A DNA stretch of 64,000 nt from Amycolatopsis saalfeldensis (lineage in GTDB: Bacteria; Actinomycetota; Actinomycetes; Mycobacteriales; Pseudonocardiaceae), in the NCBI RefSeq assembly GCF_900110575.1, contig NZ_FOEF01000017.1, positions 1 to 64,000 of the forward strand, read 5' to 3'. The position numbers and the translations under genes are program-made. The notes under the pieces were generated by a model, which worked only from the letters and a program-made list of their open reading frames with translations, was not told where the DNA came from and did not search any database. Positions 1-8,042 of this stretch are shown in pieces (the first letter of the stretch is position 1; each line of letters begins with the position of its first letter).

Positions 1-1
1 T

Positions 2-133
2 GGTGGCGCCGGATCTGCGTTGGGTGGCGGTCTTGGTGGCGCCGGATCTGCGTTGGGCGGCGGCCATGGTGGCGCCGGATCTGCGTTGGGCGGCGGTCCA
101 GGTGGCGCCGGATCGGCATCGGGCGGCAGGCCC
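2..133 (+). repeat. 33-bp in-frame tandem repeat encoding GGAGSALGGG units
   Basis: Three near-identical 33-bp units begin at positions 2, 35 and 68, with a degenerate fourth at 101. Each encodes GGAGSALGGG plus one variable residue (L, H or P). The array continues off the left edge. It is a coding minisatellite that probably makes a flexible linker before the membrane helix. Confidence 0.85.
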
Positions 134-820
134 GCGCTGGTCGGCCGACCTGGCGGTGCCGGTTCCGCACTGGGCAGTGGACCGAGCAGCGGGCCGACTG
201 CCGTCCGTCCGGGCGGTGCGCCGTCGTGGGCGCCGTCGTCAGGTCGCGAAGGCGCCGAAGCACATGATCGGAAGCGGCGTTCGAAGCTGCTGTGGATCGG
301 CGTTCTCGTCGTGGTGGTCTTGCTCGTCGCGGGGCTGGTGGTGTTCCTGGTGACCCGGCCGGGCGACCAGTCCGGCCCGGCGCCGGGCCGGCCGTACGCG
401 CAGTACGACTTCAGCCTTGTCGCGCCGGAAGACTGGGTGCAGACGAGCGACCAGGTCGCCCAGCGACAGGTGATCCTGCACCCGCAGGAATCCGTCGCGG
501 GTGATGATCTCCTGGTCGCGCAGGAGTACGTGATGGACTATGACGCGACGGCAGACCGCCAGCGGCTCATCGACGCGTTGCGGGCCGAGGCGGGTAGTCA
601 GGAGAAGTACAGCGGGTTCGATCCCGGCATGACCTATGGTGGCCGCACCGTCATCGGCTACCACGAGACCAAGGGCGACCAGTTGCAGGTCGATTGGTAC
701 GTGGTGGTGCAAGGGAAGTTCCGCGTGCACGTCGGCTGTCAGTACAACGTGCCGGCGTTGCGGCAGCGTGTCGCCGCGGCCTGCGACCAGGTCGTGCGAA
801 CGCTGAAGATCACCAGCTGA
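2..820 (+). CDS. Type VII secretion-associated membrane protein (Rv3446c-type), 5' end cut by window
   Basis: The frame is open from the left edge, so the true start lies upstream. The visible part has a Gly/Ala/Ser-rich N-terminal region with an 11-residue repeat, one membrane helix (about residues 96-116 of the visible part, rich in Leu/Val), then a ~150-residue presumably extracytoplasmic domain starting near RPYAQYDFSLVAPEDW and ending VVRTLKITS. This C-terminal domain matches the T7SS-associated Rv3446c family. Downstream lie two WXG100 genes and rplM, the same order as in the M. tuberculosis ESX-4 locus, so an ESX-4 accessory role is inferred. The ESX core genes (eccC, eccD) would be expected just to the left. 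Confidence 0.75.
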   Translation, partial: GGAGSALGGGLGGAGSALGGGHGGAGSALGGGPGGAGSASGGRPALVGRPGGAGSALGSGPSSGPTAVRPGGAPSWAPSSGREGAEAHDRKRRSKLLWIGVLVVVVLLVAGLVVFLVTRPGDQSGPAPGRPYAQYDFSLVAPEDWVQTSDQVAQRQVILHPQESVAGDDLLVAQEYVMDYDATADRQRLIDALRAEAGSQEKYSGFDPGMTYGGRTVIGYHETKGDQLQVDWYVVVQGKFRVHVGCQYNVPALRQRVAAACDQVVRTLKITS

Positions 821-829
821 GGAGTGCCC

Positions 830-1186
830 GTGCCGTCCGAACCCGAGTCCGCAACGGCGGCTTTCACCCGAGCGGGGCAGGACGCGGTCACGTACGCGCG
901 CCGTGTCGCCGGTACTGCGCTCGCCCGCAACGAACGGCACCGCACCGAGAACCGGGAGCTGCTGAAGCAGTTCGGCCGCCAGCGGCTCTCCGGCGGGGCC
1001 GAGCCGGTGCCGAGCGTGCTGCGGGGCGCCGCCCAGCGGTTCCGCGCGGCGCGTGGCCTGCCCGTGCCGGAGGTCCCCGCCGCAGCGGAATTGGCGGAGC
1101 CGGCGCCGAATTCTTCACCGCGTCCCCCACGGACGAGTGAAGGCGACGAAGACTTTTCGCAGTTGCGAATCATGCGTCAGGCGTAG
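830..1186 (+). CDS. Small ESX-4-linked protein with acidic C-terminal tag, unknown function
   Basis: A 118-residue protein with no recognised family. The GTG at 830 was chosen because GAGGAG lies 5 bases upstream; an in-frame GTG at 824 is possible. It follows the T7SS-associated gene by 9 bases, so the two are probably co-transcribed. The N-terminal ~70 residues are helical, charged and Arg-rich; a Pro/Ala linker follows; the last residues are EGDEDFSQLRIMRQA. This end resembles the tails of the proteins at 10484-10936 and 13064-13549, which suggests a common role in T7SS biology. No signal peptide or membrane helix is seen. Confidence 0.6.
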   Translation: MPSEPESATAAFTRAGQDAVTYARRVAGTALARNERHRTENRELLKQFGRQRLSGGAEPVPSVLRGAAQRFRAARGLPVPEVPAAAELAEPAPNSSPRPPRTSEGDEDFSQLRIMRQA

Positions 1187-1443
1187 TGAATCCGCTTCGG
1201 ATCCCGCTGTGCGTCTGCTAACCATGCAGGTGGAAGTCTTCTTTTCCGACAACGGGTCTGTGCATGCCCAGCGCTCGGCGCCGCCCGTGGTGATCGGTTC
1301 CCGGATCTCGCGTTCACGCAAGCAACTACTTGCCGCCAAACAGCGACAAGGGGGAACCAGTCATGGCAATGTCTTCGTCGTAGGTCCGTACGAAACAAAC
1401 ACGAGCTAGTGCGGACAACCACTAAATGAAGGGGGTAGCTCCC

Positions 1444-1764
1444 ATGGCTGGCGGTTTTACAGGGACTCCGGAGCAGTTCACCGACGCTGAGGGTCGCGTC
1501 ACCGACGTTCGCGCCCGGATGGACCAGAACCTCTCGCAGCTGCGCGACCGGATCGAAGCGACCCGCGCGGGGTGGCAGGGCGAGGCGCAGAAGGCGTTCG
1601 ACCACGTCATGCAGCGCTTCGACGAGGACGGCAAGGGCATGAACCAGGCCCTGCAGAACATCGCGAACCTGCTTCAGGAAGCGGGCTCCAAGTACAAGCG
1701 CTCTGAGGAGCAGCAGCAGGAGATCATGCAGTCGATGAACAAGGGCTTCGGCGTCCTCGGCTGA
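1444..1764 (+). CDS. WXG100 family T7SS substrate (EsxU-position)
   Basis: A 106-residue helical-hairpin protein with the WXG motif at AGWQGEAQ in the middle and a C-terminal YKRSE that fits the YxxxD/E secretion signal of ESX substrates. The ATG at 1444 was chosen because AAGGGGG stands about 9 bases upstream; an in-frame ATG at 1426 would put the start ahead of that site. It lies between the Rv3446c-type gene and a second WXG100 gene, matching the esxU-esxT pair of ESX-4. Secretion as a heterodimer with the next gene product is inferred from the family. Confidence 0.9.
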   Translation: MAGGFTGTPEQFTDAEGRVTDVRARMDQNLSQLRDRIEATRAGWQGEAQKAFDHVMQRFDEDGKGMNQALQNIANLLQEAGSKYKRSEEQQQEIMQSMNKGFGVLG

Positions 1765-1834
1765 TCTGGGCCTTCCGCCCGGTTTTCTTTCCACCCCAAG
1801 ACTTCTTCTTCACTGATTAGCAAGGGAGTTCACC

Positions 1835-2122
1835 ATGGCTGACGGCATTCTTGTCGATTACGCCACCATCCACGCGGCTGCCGACGACTGCACGTCGACC
1901 GGCAAGGAGCTGCAGCAGTCGTTCGACCAGCTGAAGGACGACCTGAACCCGCTGATCCAGAGCTGGTCCGGTGAAGCCAAGGACCAGTACATGAACGCGC
2001 AGCGTGAGTGGGACCAGAAGTTCGAGGACCTCAAGCAGGTTCTCGCGCAGATCGCCGCGGTGCTGCCGCAGATCGCGGATGGTTACCAGAGCACGGACAA
2101 GGGCGTTCAGAACCTGTTCTGA
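1835..2122 (+). CDS. WXG100 family T7SS protein (EsxT-position)
   Basis: A 95-residue protein with central WSGEAKDQY (WXG) and a C-terminal YQSTDKG, a YxxxD-type signal. It starts at ATG 1835 after AAGGGAG. It follows the other WXG100 gene by 70 bases and is closed by a strong terminator, so the two probably form one mRNA and one heterodimer. In M. tuberculosis the corresponding gene, esxT, also lies next to rplM; here a two-gene minus-strand insertion separates them. Confidence 0.9.
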   Translation: MADGILVDYATIHAAADDCTSTGKELQQSFDQLKDDLNPLIQSWSGEAKDQYMNAQREWDQKFEDLKQVLAQIAAVLPQIADGYQSTDKGVQNLF

Positions 2123-2141
2123 GCCACCTCCGGCCGAAACC

Positions 2142-2180
2142 ACGGCGGGCCAGGCACTTCGGTGCCGGCCCGCCGTTTTT
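2142..2180 (+). terminator. Rho-independent terminator after WXG100 pair
   Basis: A GC-rich stem (ACGGCGGGCC arm and its complement) with a TTCG loop, followed by a run of five T. It lies 20 bases after the WXG100 stop codon. Confidence 0.88.
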
Positions 2181-2230
2181 CGTTGCCGGGCGAGTGTTCA
2201 GCGAGTCTTTGTGCATACGACACCGGCGCG

Positions 2231-2356
2231 ACACGGAATTCGGCAGCGGACCGGCCGTGCCGTCACGGCACAGTTTTCGACGGTGCTGGTGTTGTCGCCG
2301 AGTTCCGTGTGGCGGTCCCGGCCAAGAATTCCGTACCCACACGGAATTCTTGGCCG
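2231..2356. repeat. Cluster of nested palindromes sharing an ACGGAATTC core
   Basis: Three structures are visible. Arms 2231-2244 and 2297-2310 pair with 13 of 14 matches. A small perfect hairpin at 2257-2271 (GTGCCG-TCA-CGGCAC, followed by AGTTTT) sits inside them. A perfect 16-bp stem at 2319-2334/2341-2356 has a 6-base loop. They fill the gap between the WXG100 operon and the convergent DUF4333 gene. They may be terminators or intergenic repeat DNA; no gene is seen here. Confidence 0.8.
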
Positions 2357-2384
2357 ACGGATTATGTCCCCCACATCGGGGAAT

Positions 2385-3968
2385 TCAGTGCGGGGCGCCG
2401 ACCGAGTACTCGGGCTTGTCGTTGAGCACCCGCACGGTCACCTTCTTCGGCTGGCCGCCGATCTGCACGCTGCAGTCGAACGTCGTCCCGTTGGTCACGG
2501 ATTCGCCTCCCGGGCACTGGACGTTCTTCACGTCGGGCTCGCCGTAGTTCTGGTTGAGCACCCGGGAAACGCCGTCCTGCAAGGACTTCTGCTCGAGAGT
2601 GTCCCCTTGGAACGCTCCGAGCAACCACGCCACGACCCCACCCACAACCACCACCGCAACAACGCCCCCGCCAATCACGAGCGGCCGCTTCGACCGCGGC
2701 GCCTTCCGCACGGCCTCCGCGGAAAACGCCCCAAGCCCCCCATACTGCGACGGCTGGAACCCACCCCCAAACTCCTGCGGCCCGGCTTGCAGTTGCCCGG
2801 CTTGCTGCTGGCCGGACTGCTGCGGACCACCTTGCTGCCGGCTGGCTTGCTGCTGGCTGGTTTGCTGCGGCCCGGCTTGCTGCTGGCCGGACTGCTGCAG
2901 ACCACCTTGCTGCAGGCTGACTTGCTGCTGGCTGGACTGCTGCGGACCACCCTGCTGTGGCCCAGACTGCTGCTGGCCGGCTTGCTGGCTGGATTGCTGC
3001 GGACCGGCCTGGTCTTGCGCACCCGCCGGCGACGACCCCCCGAACACCACGCCCGCCGACGATGGCACCCCAGCGGCTTGCTGCCCGAACCCGCCACCGG
3101 GTGGCTGCTGTGCTTGCCAGCCACCACTCTCGGGAGTTGCGGGTTGCGCCCACGTGCCCGACTGGGCGAATCGCTGTGCCGGTTGTTGTCCTTGCCAGCC
3201 ACCGCCGTCGGATGTGGTGGGCTGGCCCCAAGTACCCGGCTGCGCCGATTGCTGAGGCGACTGCTGCGCTTGCCAGCCGCCGCTGTCGGGCGTGGTGGGC
3301 TGGGCCCAAGTACCCGGTTGCGCCGGTTGTTGTGCTTGCCAGCCGCCGGTGTCAGGGGTGGCGGGTTGGGGCCAAGCGCCCGGCTGTGTCGGTTGCTGGG
3401 GTGGCTGTTGTGCCGGTTGTTGAGGCCAGCTCTGTGCCTGCCCTGGCTGCGCCGGTCCGGGGTGTGCTTGCCCTGGCTGTTGCCAGACAACCTGTTGCCC
3501 GCCCGGCTGTTGTTGCCATTGGCCTTGCTGGCTGTCACCGGGCTGCTGCCACGGGCCCGACGGTGCCGGACCACTCGGAGCCCAACCCCCGCCAGTCTGG
3601 TCCGGCTGCTGCTGCCAGGGCCCGGTCGCAGCGCCCTGCGGCTGCCCTACCTGCCCCGGCTGCCCCGCTTGGCCCGGCTGCCCCGGCTGTCCTTGTTGCC
3701 CCGCCTGGCCCAGCTGCCCTGCCTGGCCCGGCTGGTCCGCCTGTCCGACCTGCCCCGCTTGGCCCAGCTGTCCCGCCTGCCCCGCTTGGCCCAGCTGTCC
3801 CGCCTGCCCCGGCTGTCCGGCAGCGGGCGGCTGCCACCACTGCTGCTGTCCACCCGCCTGCGGCCCACCCGGCATCCCCGGCGGCCCGCTGTGCGACCCA
3901 CCAGGCGACCCACCCGGCTCACCCGCCCCGGTCGGCTGCCCGGTCGGTTGCTCGGGCGGCTGGCTCAT
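2385..3968 (-). CDS. DUF4333 domain membrane protein with long Gln/Gly/Pro-rich repeat region
   Basis: A 527-residue protein. Residues 1-~410 are low complexity, in three styles: GQAGQLGQ-type repeats, four copies of a ~25-residue unit around GTWAQPTTPDSGGWQAQQ, and a QQSGPQQGG tract. Next comes a basic stretch (KAPRSKRP), one membrane helix (~430-450) and an ~80-residue extracellular C-terminal domain with two Cys in VQCPGGES and TFDCSV, typical of DUF4333. The ATG at 3968 has GAGGTG upstream. It follows the lipoprotein gene by 22 bases. The Gln-rich N-terminus would be cytoplasmic; function is unknown. Confidence 0.8.
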   Translation of the reverse strand: MSQPPEQPTGQPTGAGEPGGSPGGSHSGPPGMPGGPQAGGQQQWWQPPAAGQPGQAGQLGQAGQAGQLGQAGQVGQADQPGQAGQLGQAGQQGQPGQPGQAGQPGQVGQPQGAATGPWQQQPDQTGGGWAPSGPAPSGPWQQPGDSQQGQWQQQPGGQQVVWQQPGQAHPGPAQPGQAQSWPQQPAQQPPQQPTQPGAWPQPATPDTGGWQAQQPAQPGTWAQPTTPDSGGWQAQQSPQQSAQPGTWGQPTTSDGGGWQGQQPAQRFAQSGTWAQPATPESGGWQAQQPPGGGFGQQAAGVPSSAGVVFGGSSPAGAQDQAGPQQSSQQAGQQQSGPQQGGPQQSSQQQVSLQQGGLQQSGQQQAGPQQTSQQQASRQQGGPQQSGQQQAGQLQAGPQEFGGGFQPSQYGGLGAFSAEAVRKAPRSKRPLVIGGGVVAVVVVGGVVAWLLGAFQGDTLEQKSLQDGVSRVLNQNYGEPDVKNVQCPGGESVTNGTTFDCSVQIGGQPKKVTVRVLNDKPEYSVGAPH

Positions 3969-3990
3969 CGGAGATCACCTCGGGTGTTCA

Positions 3991-4881
3991 TCAGTTGCCT
4001 TGCAGTTGGCTGAGGCGGGCGTAGAAGTCCTGTTTCGCGGCGGCGTCCGGCAGGGCCGTGACCTGGGTCGCGTCCGGGGGCTTGGGGAGGTCCTGGGCGC
4101 TGGCCTTGCCGGTGAAGCGGAAGTCGTAGCGGAGTTCGATGTTGTGGCCGCCGCCTTGGAGCTTGGCGTTCATCACGAACTCGATGAGGGAGCCGTCCGG
4201 GTTGAGGCGGATCGTGGTGGGCACCGGGTCCTTGCGGAGGTCGGCGCCGATCTTCGCCTGCAGGTCGGCCGGGATGACTTCCACGCGCTTGTCCAGGAAC
4301 TGCGAGAACGGCACGTTCACGGTCAGCTCGGTCGTCCCGTCGCCCATGCTCTTGGCGCCGCGGACGGCTTTCTTGTCGGCGGCGTACGAGGCGTCGACGG
4401 CGTCGGCCATCTTGCACGCCGTCAGCACGCCGCCCCACGCGCAGGGCTGCACCAGGCCGGCGTCGGGCTTCGGCATCGACACCCACGGCGTCGGCTCCAG
4501 CGACTTGTACGCCGGGCCGAGGTACAGGTACTCGACCGGGCCGTCGGCGGGGGTGAACGAGTCGATGATCTCGTCCGGGTTCTTCTGCGACCGGTTGTGC
4601 ACCACGCGGCTCTCCGGGCTGCCGGTGCGCGCCGACGTGATGAGGTTGTGCACGTACTTGTCGTCGATGCGCAGGTACGCGTCGGCGGAATTCGTCACGT
4701 CGCGGGCGTCGAGGATGGAGTCCTCGAGCTTGGACATCGCCTTCTCGAACTTGGCGCCGACGTACGAGGCCGCCTGGTCGCCGTCCGGCAGCGCGGTGCC
4801 GGCGCGCGCCTGCCCGCAAGCGCTCGCGAGCACCAGCACGGCGCTCACCGCGCTGATCGCCTTCACTGCCCGTTTCGCCAT
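3991..4881 (-). CDS. Secreted lipoprotein, function unknown
   Basis: A 296-residue protein with a typical lipoprotein signal: MAKRAVKAI, a hydrophobic core and lipobox LASAC at about residues 22-26, so it should be lipid-anchored outside the membrane. The mature domain carries an internal Cys pair (QPCAWGG...TACKM) and looks like a single globular domain; the mycobacterial LppX/LprG family is a possible relative, but I cannot confirm it. The ATG at 4881 follows a G-rich site (GGGGGAC). It leads the minus-strand operon with the DUF4333 protein. Confidence 0.72.
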   Translation of the reverse strand: MAKRAVKAISAVSAVLVLASACGQARAGTALPDGDQAASYVGAKFEKAMSKLEDSILDARDVTNSADAYLRIDDKYVHNLITSARTGSPESRVVHNRSQKNPDEIIDSFTPADGPVEYLYLGPAYKSLEPTPWVSMPKPDAGLVQPCAWGGVLTACKMADAVDASYAADKKAVRGAKSMGDGTTELTVNVPFSQFLDKRVEVIPADLQAKIGADLRKDPVPTTIRLNPDGSLIEFVMNAKLQGGGHNIELRYDFRFTGKASAQDLPKPPDATQVTALPDAAAKQDFYARLSQLQGN

Positions 4882-5147
4882 CGATGTCCCCCGGTCCTCG
4901 CCTCGCCGCCGCGATCGTCTCATCATCGCGTTCGACGCCGGGACGCGCAGGCGGTTCCGCTCGAACCACCCGGTACACTTCACTCTGAACGGGCCCACCG
5001 TGCACTCGTAGGATGAGGCCTTGTTCGCCACCCCGCTGTCCGGGCGCCGCGAACAGGGGGGTATCTTCATATGTCGTTGTGCGTTGCGGCGCGTCAGCGC
5101 TAGGCCCGCACAGAACCCACACGCAATGTTGACGACGAGGTAGACCC
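4882..5147. promoter_or_regulatory. Divergent intergenic region, lipoprotein gene / rplM
   Basis: 266 bases between divergent starts. It must hold the promoters of the minus-strand lipoprotein operon and of rplM-rpsI, and possibly a ribosomal-protein leader. AT-richer patches occur at 5066-5080 and 5120-5130. No gene, tRNA or clear leader structure was recognised. Confidence 0.5.
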
Positions 5148-5600
5148 TTGCCCACGTACAGCCCCAAGCCCGGCGACGTCACTCGTGCCTGGCACGTGAT
5201 CGACGCCGAGGATGTCGTGCTCGGCCGGCTCGCGACCGAGGTCGCCACGCTGCTGCGCGGCAAGCACAAGCCGACCTACGCCCCGCACGTGGACACCGGT
5301 GACTTCGTCATCATCGTCAACGCCGAGAAGGTCGCGCTCACCGGTAACAAGCGCGAGCAGAAGTTCGCGTACCGCCACAGCGGTTACCCCGGTGGCCTGC
5401 GCAAGCGCTCGTTCGGCGAGCTGCTCGACACCAAGCCCGAGCACCTTCTCGAGAAGGTCGTCAAGGGCATGCTGCCGAAGAACAAGCTCGGCCGCGCCCA
5501 GGCGAAGAAGCTGAAGGTCTACGCCGGCCCGCAGCACCCGCACGCCGCGCAGCTGCCGCAGGCGCGCGAGATCACCAAGATCGCGCAGGTCGCGCAGTGA
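5148..5600 (+). CDS. rplM: 50S ribosomal protein L13
   Basis: A 150-residue protein close to the usual ~147, with the L13 signature region HVIDAEDVVLGRLATEVA, GDFVIIVNAEKV and GMLPKNKLGR. It starts at TTG 5148 (PTYSPKPGD follows), with GACGAGG about 7 bases upstream; a TTG start is unusual for a highly expressed gene. It encodes an early-assembly protein of the large subunit. Its stop overlaps the GTG start of rpsI by four bases, so the two are translationally coupled. Confidence 0.98.
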   Translation: MPTYSPKPGDVTRAWHVIDAEDVVLGRLATEVATLLRGKHKPTYAPHVDTGDFVIIVNAEKVALTGNKREQKFAYRHSGYPGGLRKRSFGELLDTKPEHLLEKVVKGMLPKNKLGRAQAKKLKVYAGPQHPHAAQLPQAREITKIAQVAQ

Positions 5601-6112
5601 GTGAGGAACAGTCTGTGACCAGCACCGAGACCGAGGCCGTCGTCGCGACGTCGGAGACCCCCGCGGTCGCCGACGCTGTCGCGACCAGCGAGACCGCGGC
5701 TGCCCCGCGTCCGTCGCGGGCCGCGGGCGGCAACGCCCAGACCGTCGGCCGTCGCAAGGAGGCCGTGGTCCGCGTTCGCGTGATCCCCGGCACCGGCGAG
5801 TTCAAGCTGAACGGCCGCACGCTCGAGGAGTACTTCCCGAACAAGGTGCACCAGCAGCTCATCCGTGAGCCGCTGGTACTGGTCGACAAGCCCGACTCGT
5901 TCGACATCTTCGCCAACCTGCACGGTGGCGGCATCTCGGGCCAGGCCGGCGCGCTGCGTCTCGCCATCGCCCGTGCGCTCATCGAGGTCGACGCCGACGA
6001 CCGCCCGGCCCTGAAGAAGGCCGGCTTCCTGACCCGTGACGCGCGCGCCACGGAGCGGAAGAAGTACGGCCTCAAGAAGGCCCGTAAGGCTCCGCAGTAC
6101 AGCAAGCGCTGA
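5597..6112 (+). CDS. rpsI: 30S ribosomal protein S9
   Basis: A 171-residue protein. A ~45-residue acidic Ser/Thr/Ala extension precedes the conserved S9 core (QTVGRRKEAVVRVRVIPG, GGGISGQAGALRLAIARAL). The C-terminal KKARKAPQYSKR tail reaches the ribosomal P site in this family. The GTG start overlaps the rplM stop (GTGA). A strong terminator follows. Confidence 0.98.
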   Translation: MSEEQSVTSTETEAVVATSETPAVADAVATSETAAAPRPSRAAGGNAQTVGRRKEAVVRVRVIPGTGEFKLNGRTLEEYFPNKVHQQLIREPLVLVDKPDSFDIFANLHGGGISGQAGALRLAIARALIEVDADDRPALKKAGFLTRDARATERKKYGLKKARKAPQYSKR

Positions 6113-6132
6113 TCGCGCCTCAGGCGCAACCC

Positions 6133-6178
6133 CGGGAGCGCCCATCCGTCCATCGGATGGGCGCTCCCGTGTTTTTTT
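6133..6178 (+). terminator. Rho-independent terminator after rpsI
   Basis: A 15-16 bp perfect stem (CGGGAGCGCCCATCCG arm) with a 5-base loop, followed by TG and seven T. It ends the rplM-rpsI transcript. Confidence 0.95.
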
Positions 6179-6307
6179 GGGCGGGCCCGTCCCCGAAGCG
6201 ATGCGTTTCGCGTTCCGCGAGCGACTTTCCAGGGGCGGGGGCAGGGGGCCTGTGGTCCGTGACGGCCGCTAGGTTGTCGTGGTTGTTCGTGGACAAGGAG
6301 GTCGAGA

Positions 6308-7642
6308 ATGGCTCGCCTATTCGGCACCGACGGGGTACGTGGCCTGGCCAACGCCGAGCTGACGCCGGAGCTGGCGCTGTCGCTCGCCGCCAGCGCGGCG
6401 CGGGTGCTCGCCGCCCACGACCGTTCGCACCGGCCGATCGCCGTGGTCGGCCGTGACCCGCGGGCCAGTGGCGAGATGCTGGAGGCCGCGGTGGTCGCGG
6501 GCCTCGCCTCCGCCGGCGCCGACGTGCTGCGCCTCGGCGTCCTCCCGACGCCCGCCGTCGCCCACCTCGTGGGCGCGCTGGACGCGGACCTCGGCGTGAT
6601 GATCTCCGCCTCGCACAACCCCATGCCGGACAACGGCATCAAGCTCTTCGCCGCGGGCGGGCACAAGCTCCCCGACGGCATCGAGGACGAGATCGAGGCG
6701 GGCCTCAGCAGTGCGGTCGTCCGCCCGACCGGCTCCGGCGTCGGCCGCGTCTCGGACGTTTCGGACGCGCTGGACCGCTACATCGAGCACCTGCTCTCGG
6801 CCACGCCGCACCCGCTCGCCGGGCTGAAGCTGGTCGTCGACTGCGCGAACGGCGCTTCGTCCGTCGCCGCGCCGGAGGCCTACCGCCGGGCCGGCGCCGA
6901 GGTGGTCGCCCTGCACGCGGAGCCGGACGGCATCAACATCAACGAGCACTGCGGCTCGAACCACCCGGACCTGCTGCGGGCCGCCGTCGTCGAGCACGGC
7001 GCCGACCTGGGCATCGCGCACGACGGCGACGCCGACCGCTGCGTGGCCGTCGACGCCGCCGGCGAGCTGGTGGACGGCGACCAGATCATGGCCGTGCTGG
7101 CGCTCGCGCTCGCCGACGAGGGTGAGCTGGTGAAGGACACCCTGGTCGCCACGGTGATGAGCAATCTGGGCCTGCACCTGGCGATGAAGGCCAACGGCAT
7201 CTCGGTGGTCACCACGGCGGTCGGCGACCGTTACGTGCTCGAGGAGCTGCGCGCGTCCGGGTTGGCCCTCGGTGGCGAGCAGTCGGGCCACGTGGTCCTC
7301 CCGGCCCACGCCACCACGGGCGACGGCCTGCTCACGGCGCTGCGCCTGATGGCCCGCATGGCCGCGACGGGCAAGCCGCTGGCCGAACTCGCCGCGGTGA
7401 TGAACCGTCTCCCGCAGGTGCTCGTGAACGTCCCCGTCGCGGACAAGGCCGCCGTCGCGGCGTCGGTCGAGGTCCGCGACGCCGTCGGCGAGGTCGAAGC
7501 CGAACTCGGCGAAGAAGGCCGCGTCCTGCTCCGCCCGTCCGGCACGGAGCAGCTCGTCCGCGTCATGGTGGAGGCCCCGTCCCCCGCCACGGCCCAGGCC
7601 GCCGCCGACCGCCTCGCGGGAGTCGTCTCCGCGGCCTCCTGA
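6308..7642 (+). CDS. glmM: Phosphoglucosamine mutase
   Basis: A 444-residue protein that converts glucosamine-6-phosphate to glucosamine-1-phosphate for UDP-GlcNAc and cell-wall synthesis. The catalytic phosphoserine loop ISASHNP places Ser at residue 102. The Mg-binding loop DGDADRC and the phosphate-binding RPSGTEQLVRVM are intact. The ATG at 6308 has AAGGAGG upstream. It is part of the conserved rplM-rpsI-glmM-glmS block; here the T7SS cassettes and a hydrolase lie between glmM and glmS. Confidence 0.97.
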   Translation: MARLFGTDGVRGLANAELTPELALSLAASAARVLAAHDRSHRPIAVVGRDPRASGEMLEAAVVAGLASAGADVLRLGVLPTPAVAHLVGALDADLGVMISASHNPMPDNGIKLFAAGGHKLPDGIEDEIEAGLSSAVVRPTGSGVGRVSDVSDALDRYIEHLLSATPHPLAGLKLVVDCANGASSVAAPEAYRRAGAEVVALHAEPDGININEHCGSNHPDLLRAAVVEHGADLGIAHDGDADRCVAVDAAGELVDGDQIMAVLALALADEGELVKDTLVATVMSNLGLHLAMKANGISVVTTAVGDRYVLEELRASGLALGGEQSGHVVLPAHATTGDGLLTALRLMARMAATGKPLAELAAVMNRLPQVLVNVPVADKAAVAASVEVRDAVGEVEAELGEEGRVLLRPSGTEQLVRVMVEAPSPATAQAAADRLAGVVSAAS

Positions 7643-7727
7643 CCACCCGAAATCGCCCGAATCGCTGCGCTCGCCGTCACCGGCCAGGTACATTCCGTGT
7701 GCAGGAGCAACGGGAGGGCGAACAATC

Positions 7728-8042
7728 GTGGGCAAGGGGCAGAACGTCGATCCGCAGTTGCTGGAATCGGCAGGCGGGTTCGTGCGAGACGTGGCGAAGG
7801 ACCGTCTTCAGACCACGCTCGCCGCGTTGAAGCAGCTGCAGATCACGGAAGCCGACTTCGGCCGTAAGCACCACGGCTCGTTCCAGCTCTACAAAACCGG
7901 CGTGGAGAAGGTCGGCAAATGTGTCGACAGCTACGTGAAGGCGTCCGAGGACTTCGGCAACAACCTCGGTTCGGCGAGCAAGAAGTATTCGGCGAACGAG
8001 GCCGACAGCTCCGCCGCGGTGCGACAGAGCGGCGGTAAGTGA
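7728..8042 (+). CDS. EspC-like small T7SS-linked protein, cassette 1
   Basis: A 104-residue helical protein resembling the DUF2580/EspC-like family. It shares a pattern with the protein at 11031-11339: [IL]Tx[AK]DFGRxH, then FxxY, SY, and a final YSA[ND]. The GTG at 7728 follows GGGAGG. Its stop overlaps the next ATG (TGATG), so it is coupled to the large WXG-containing gene. In M. tuberculosis a protein of similar size (Rv3440c) also follows glmM. A role as partner or chaperone for the large protein is inferred. Confidence 0.8.
   Translation: MGKGQNVDPQLLESAGGFVRDVAKDRLQTTLAALKQLQITEADFGRKHHGSFQLYKTGVEKVGKCVDSYVKASEDFGNNLGSASKKYSANEADSSAAVRQSGGK

Noticed and set aside
1363..1383. Seven-codon frame (MAMSSS) after AAGGGGG, upstream of the first WXG100 gene
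   Set aside because: It has a good ribosome site and could be a leader peptide, but there is no attenuator or codon pattern to support a role.
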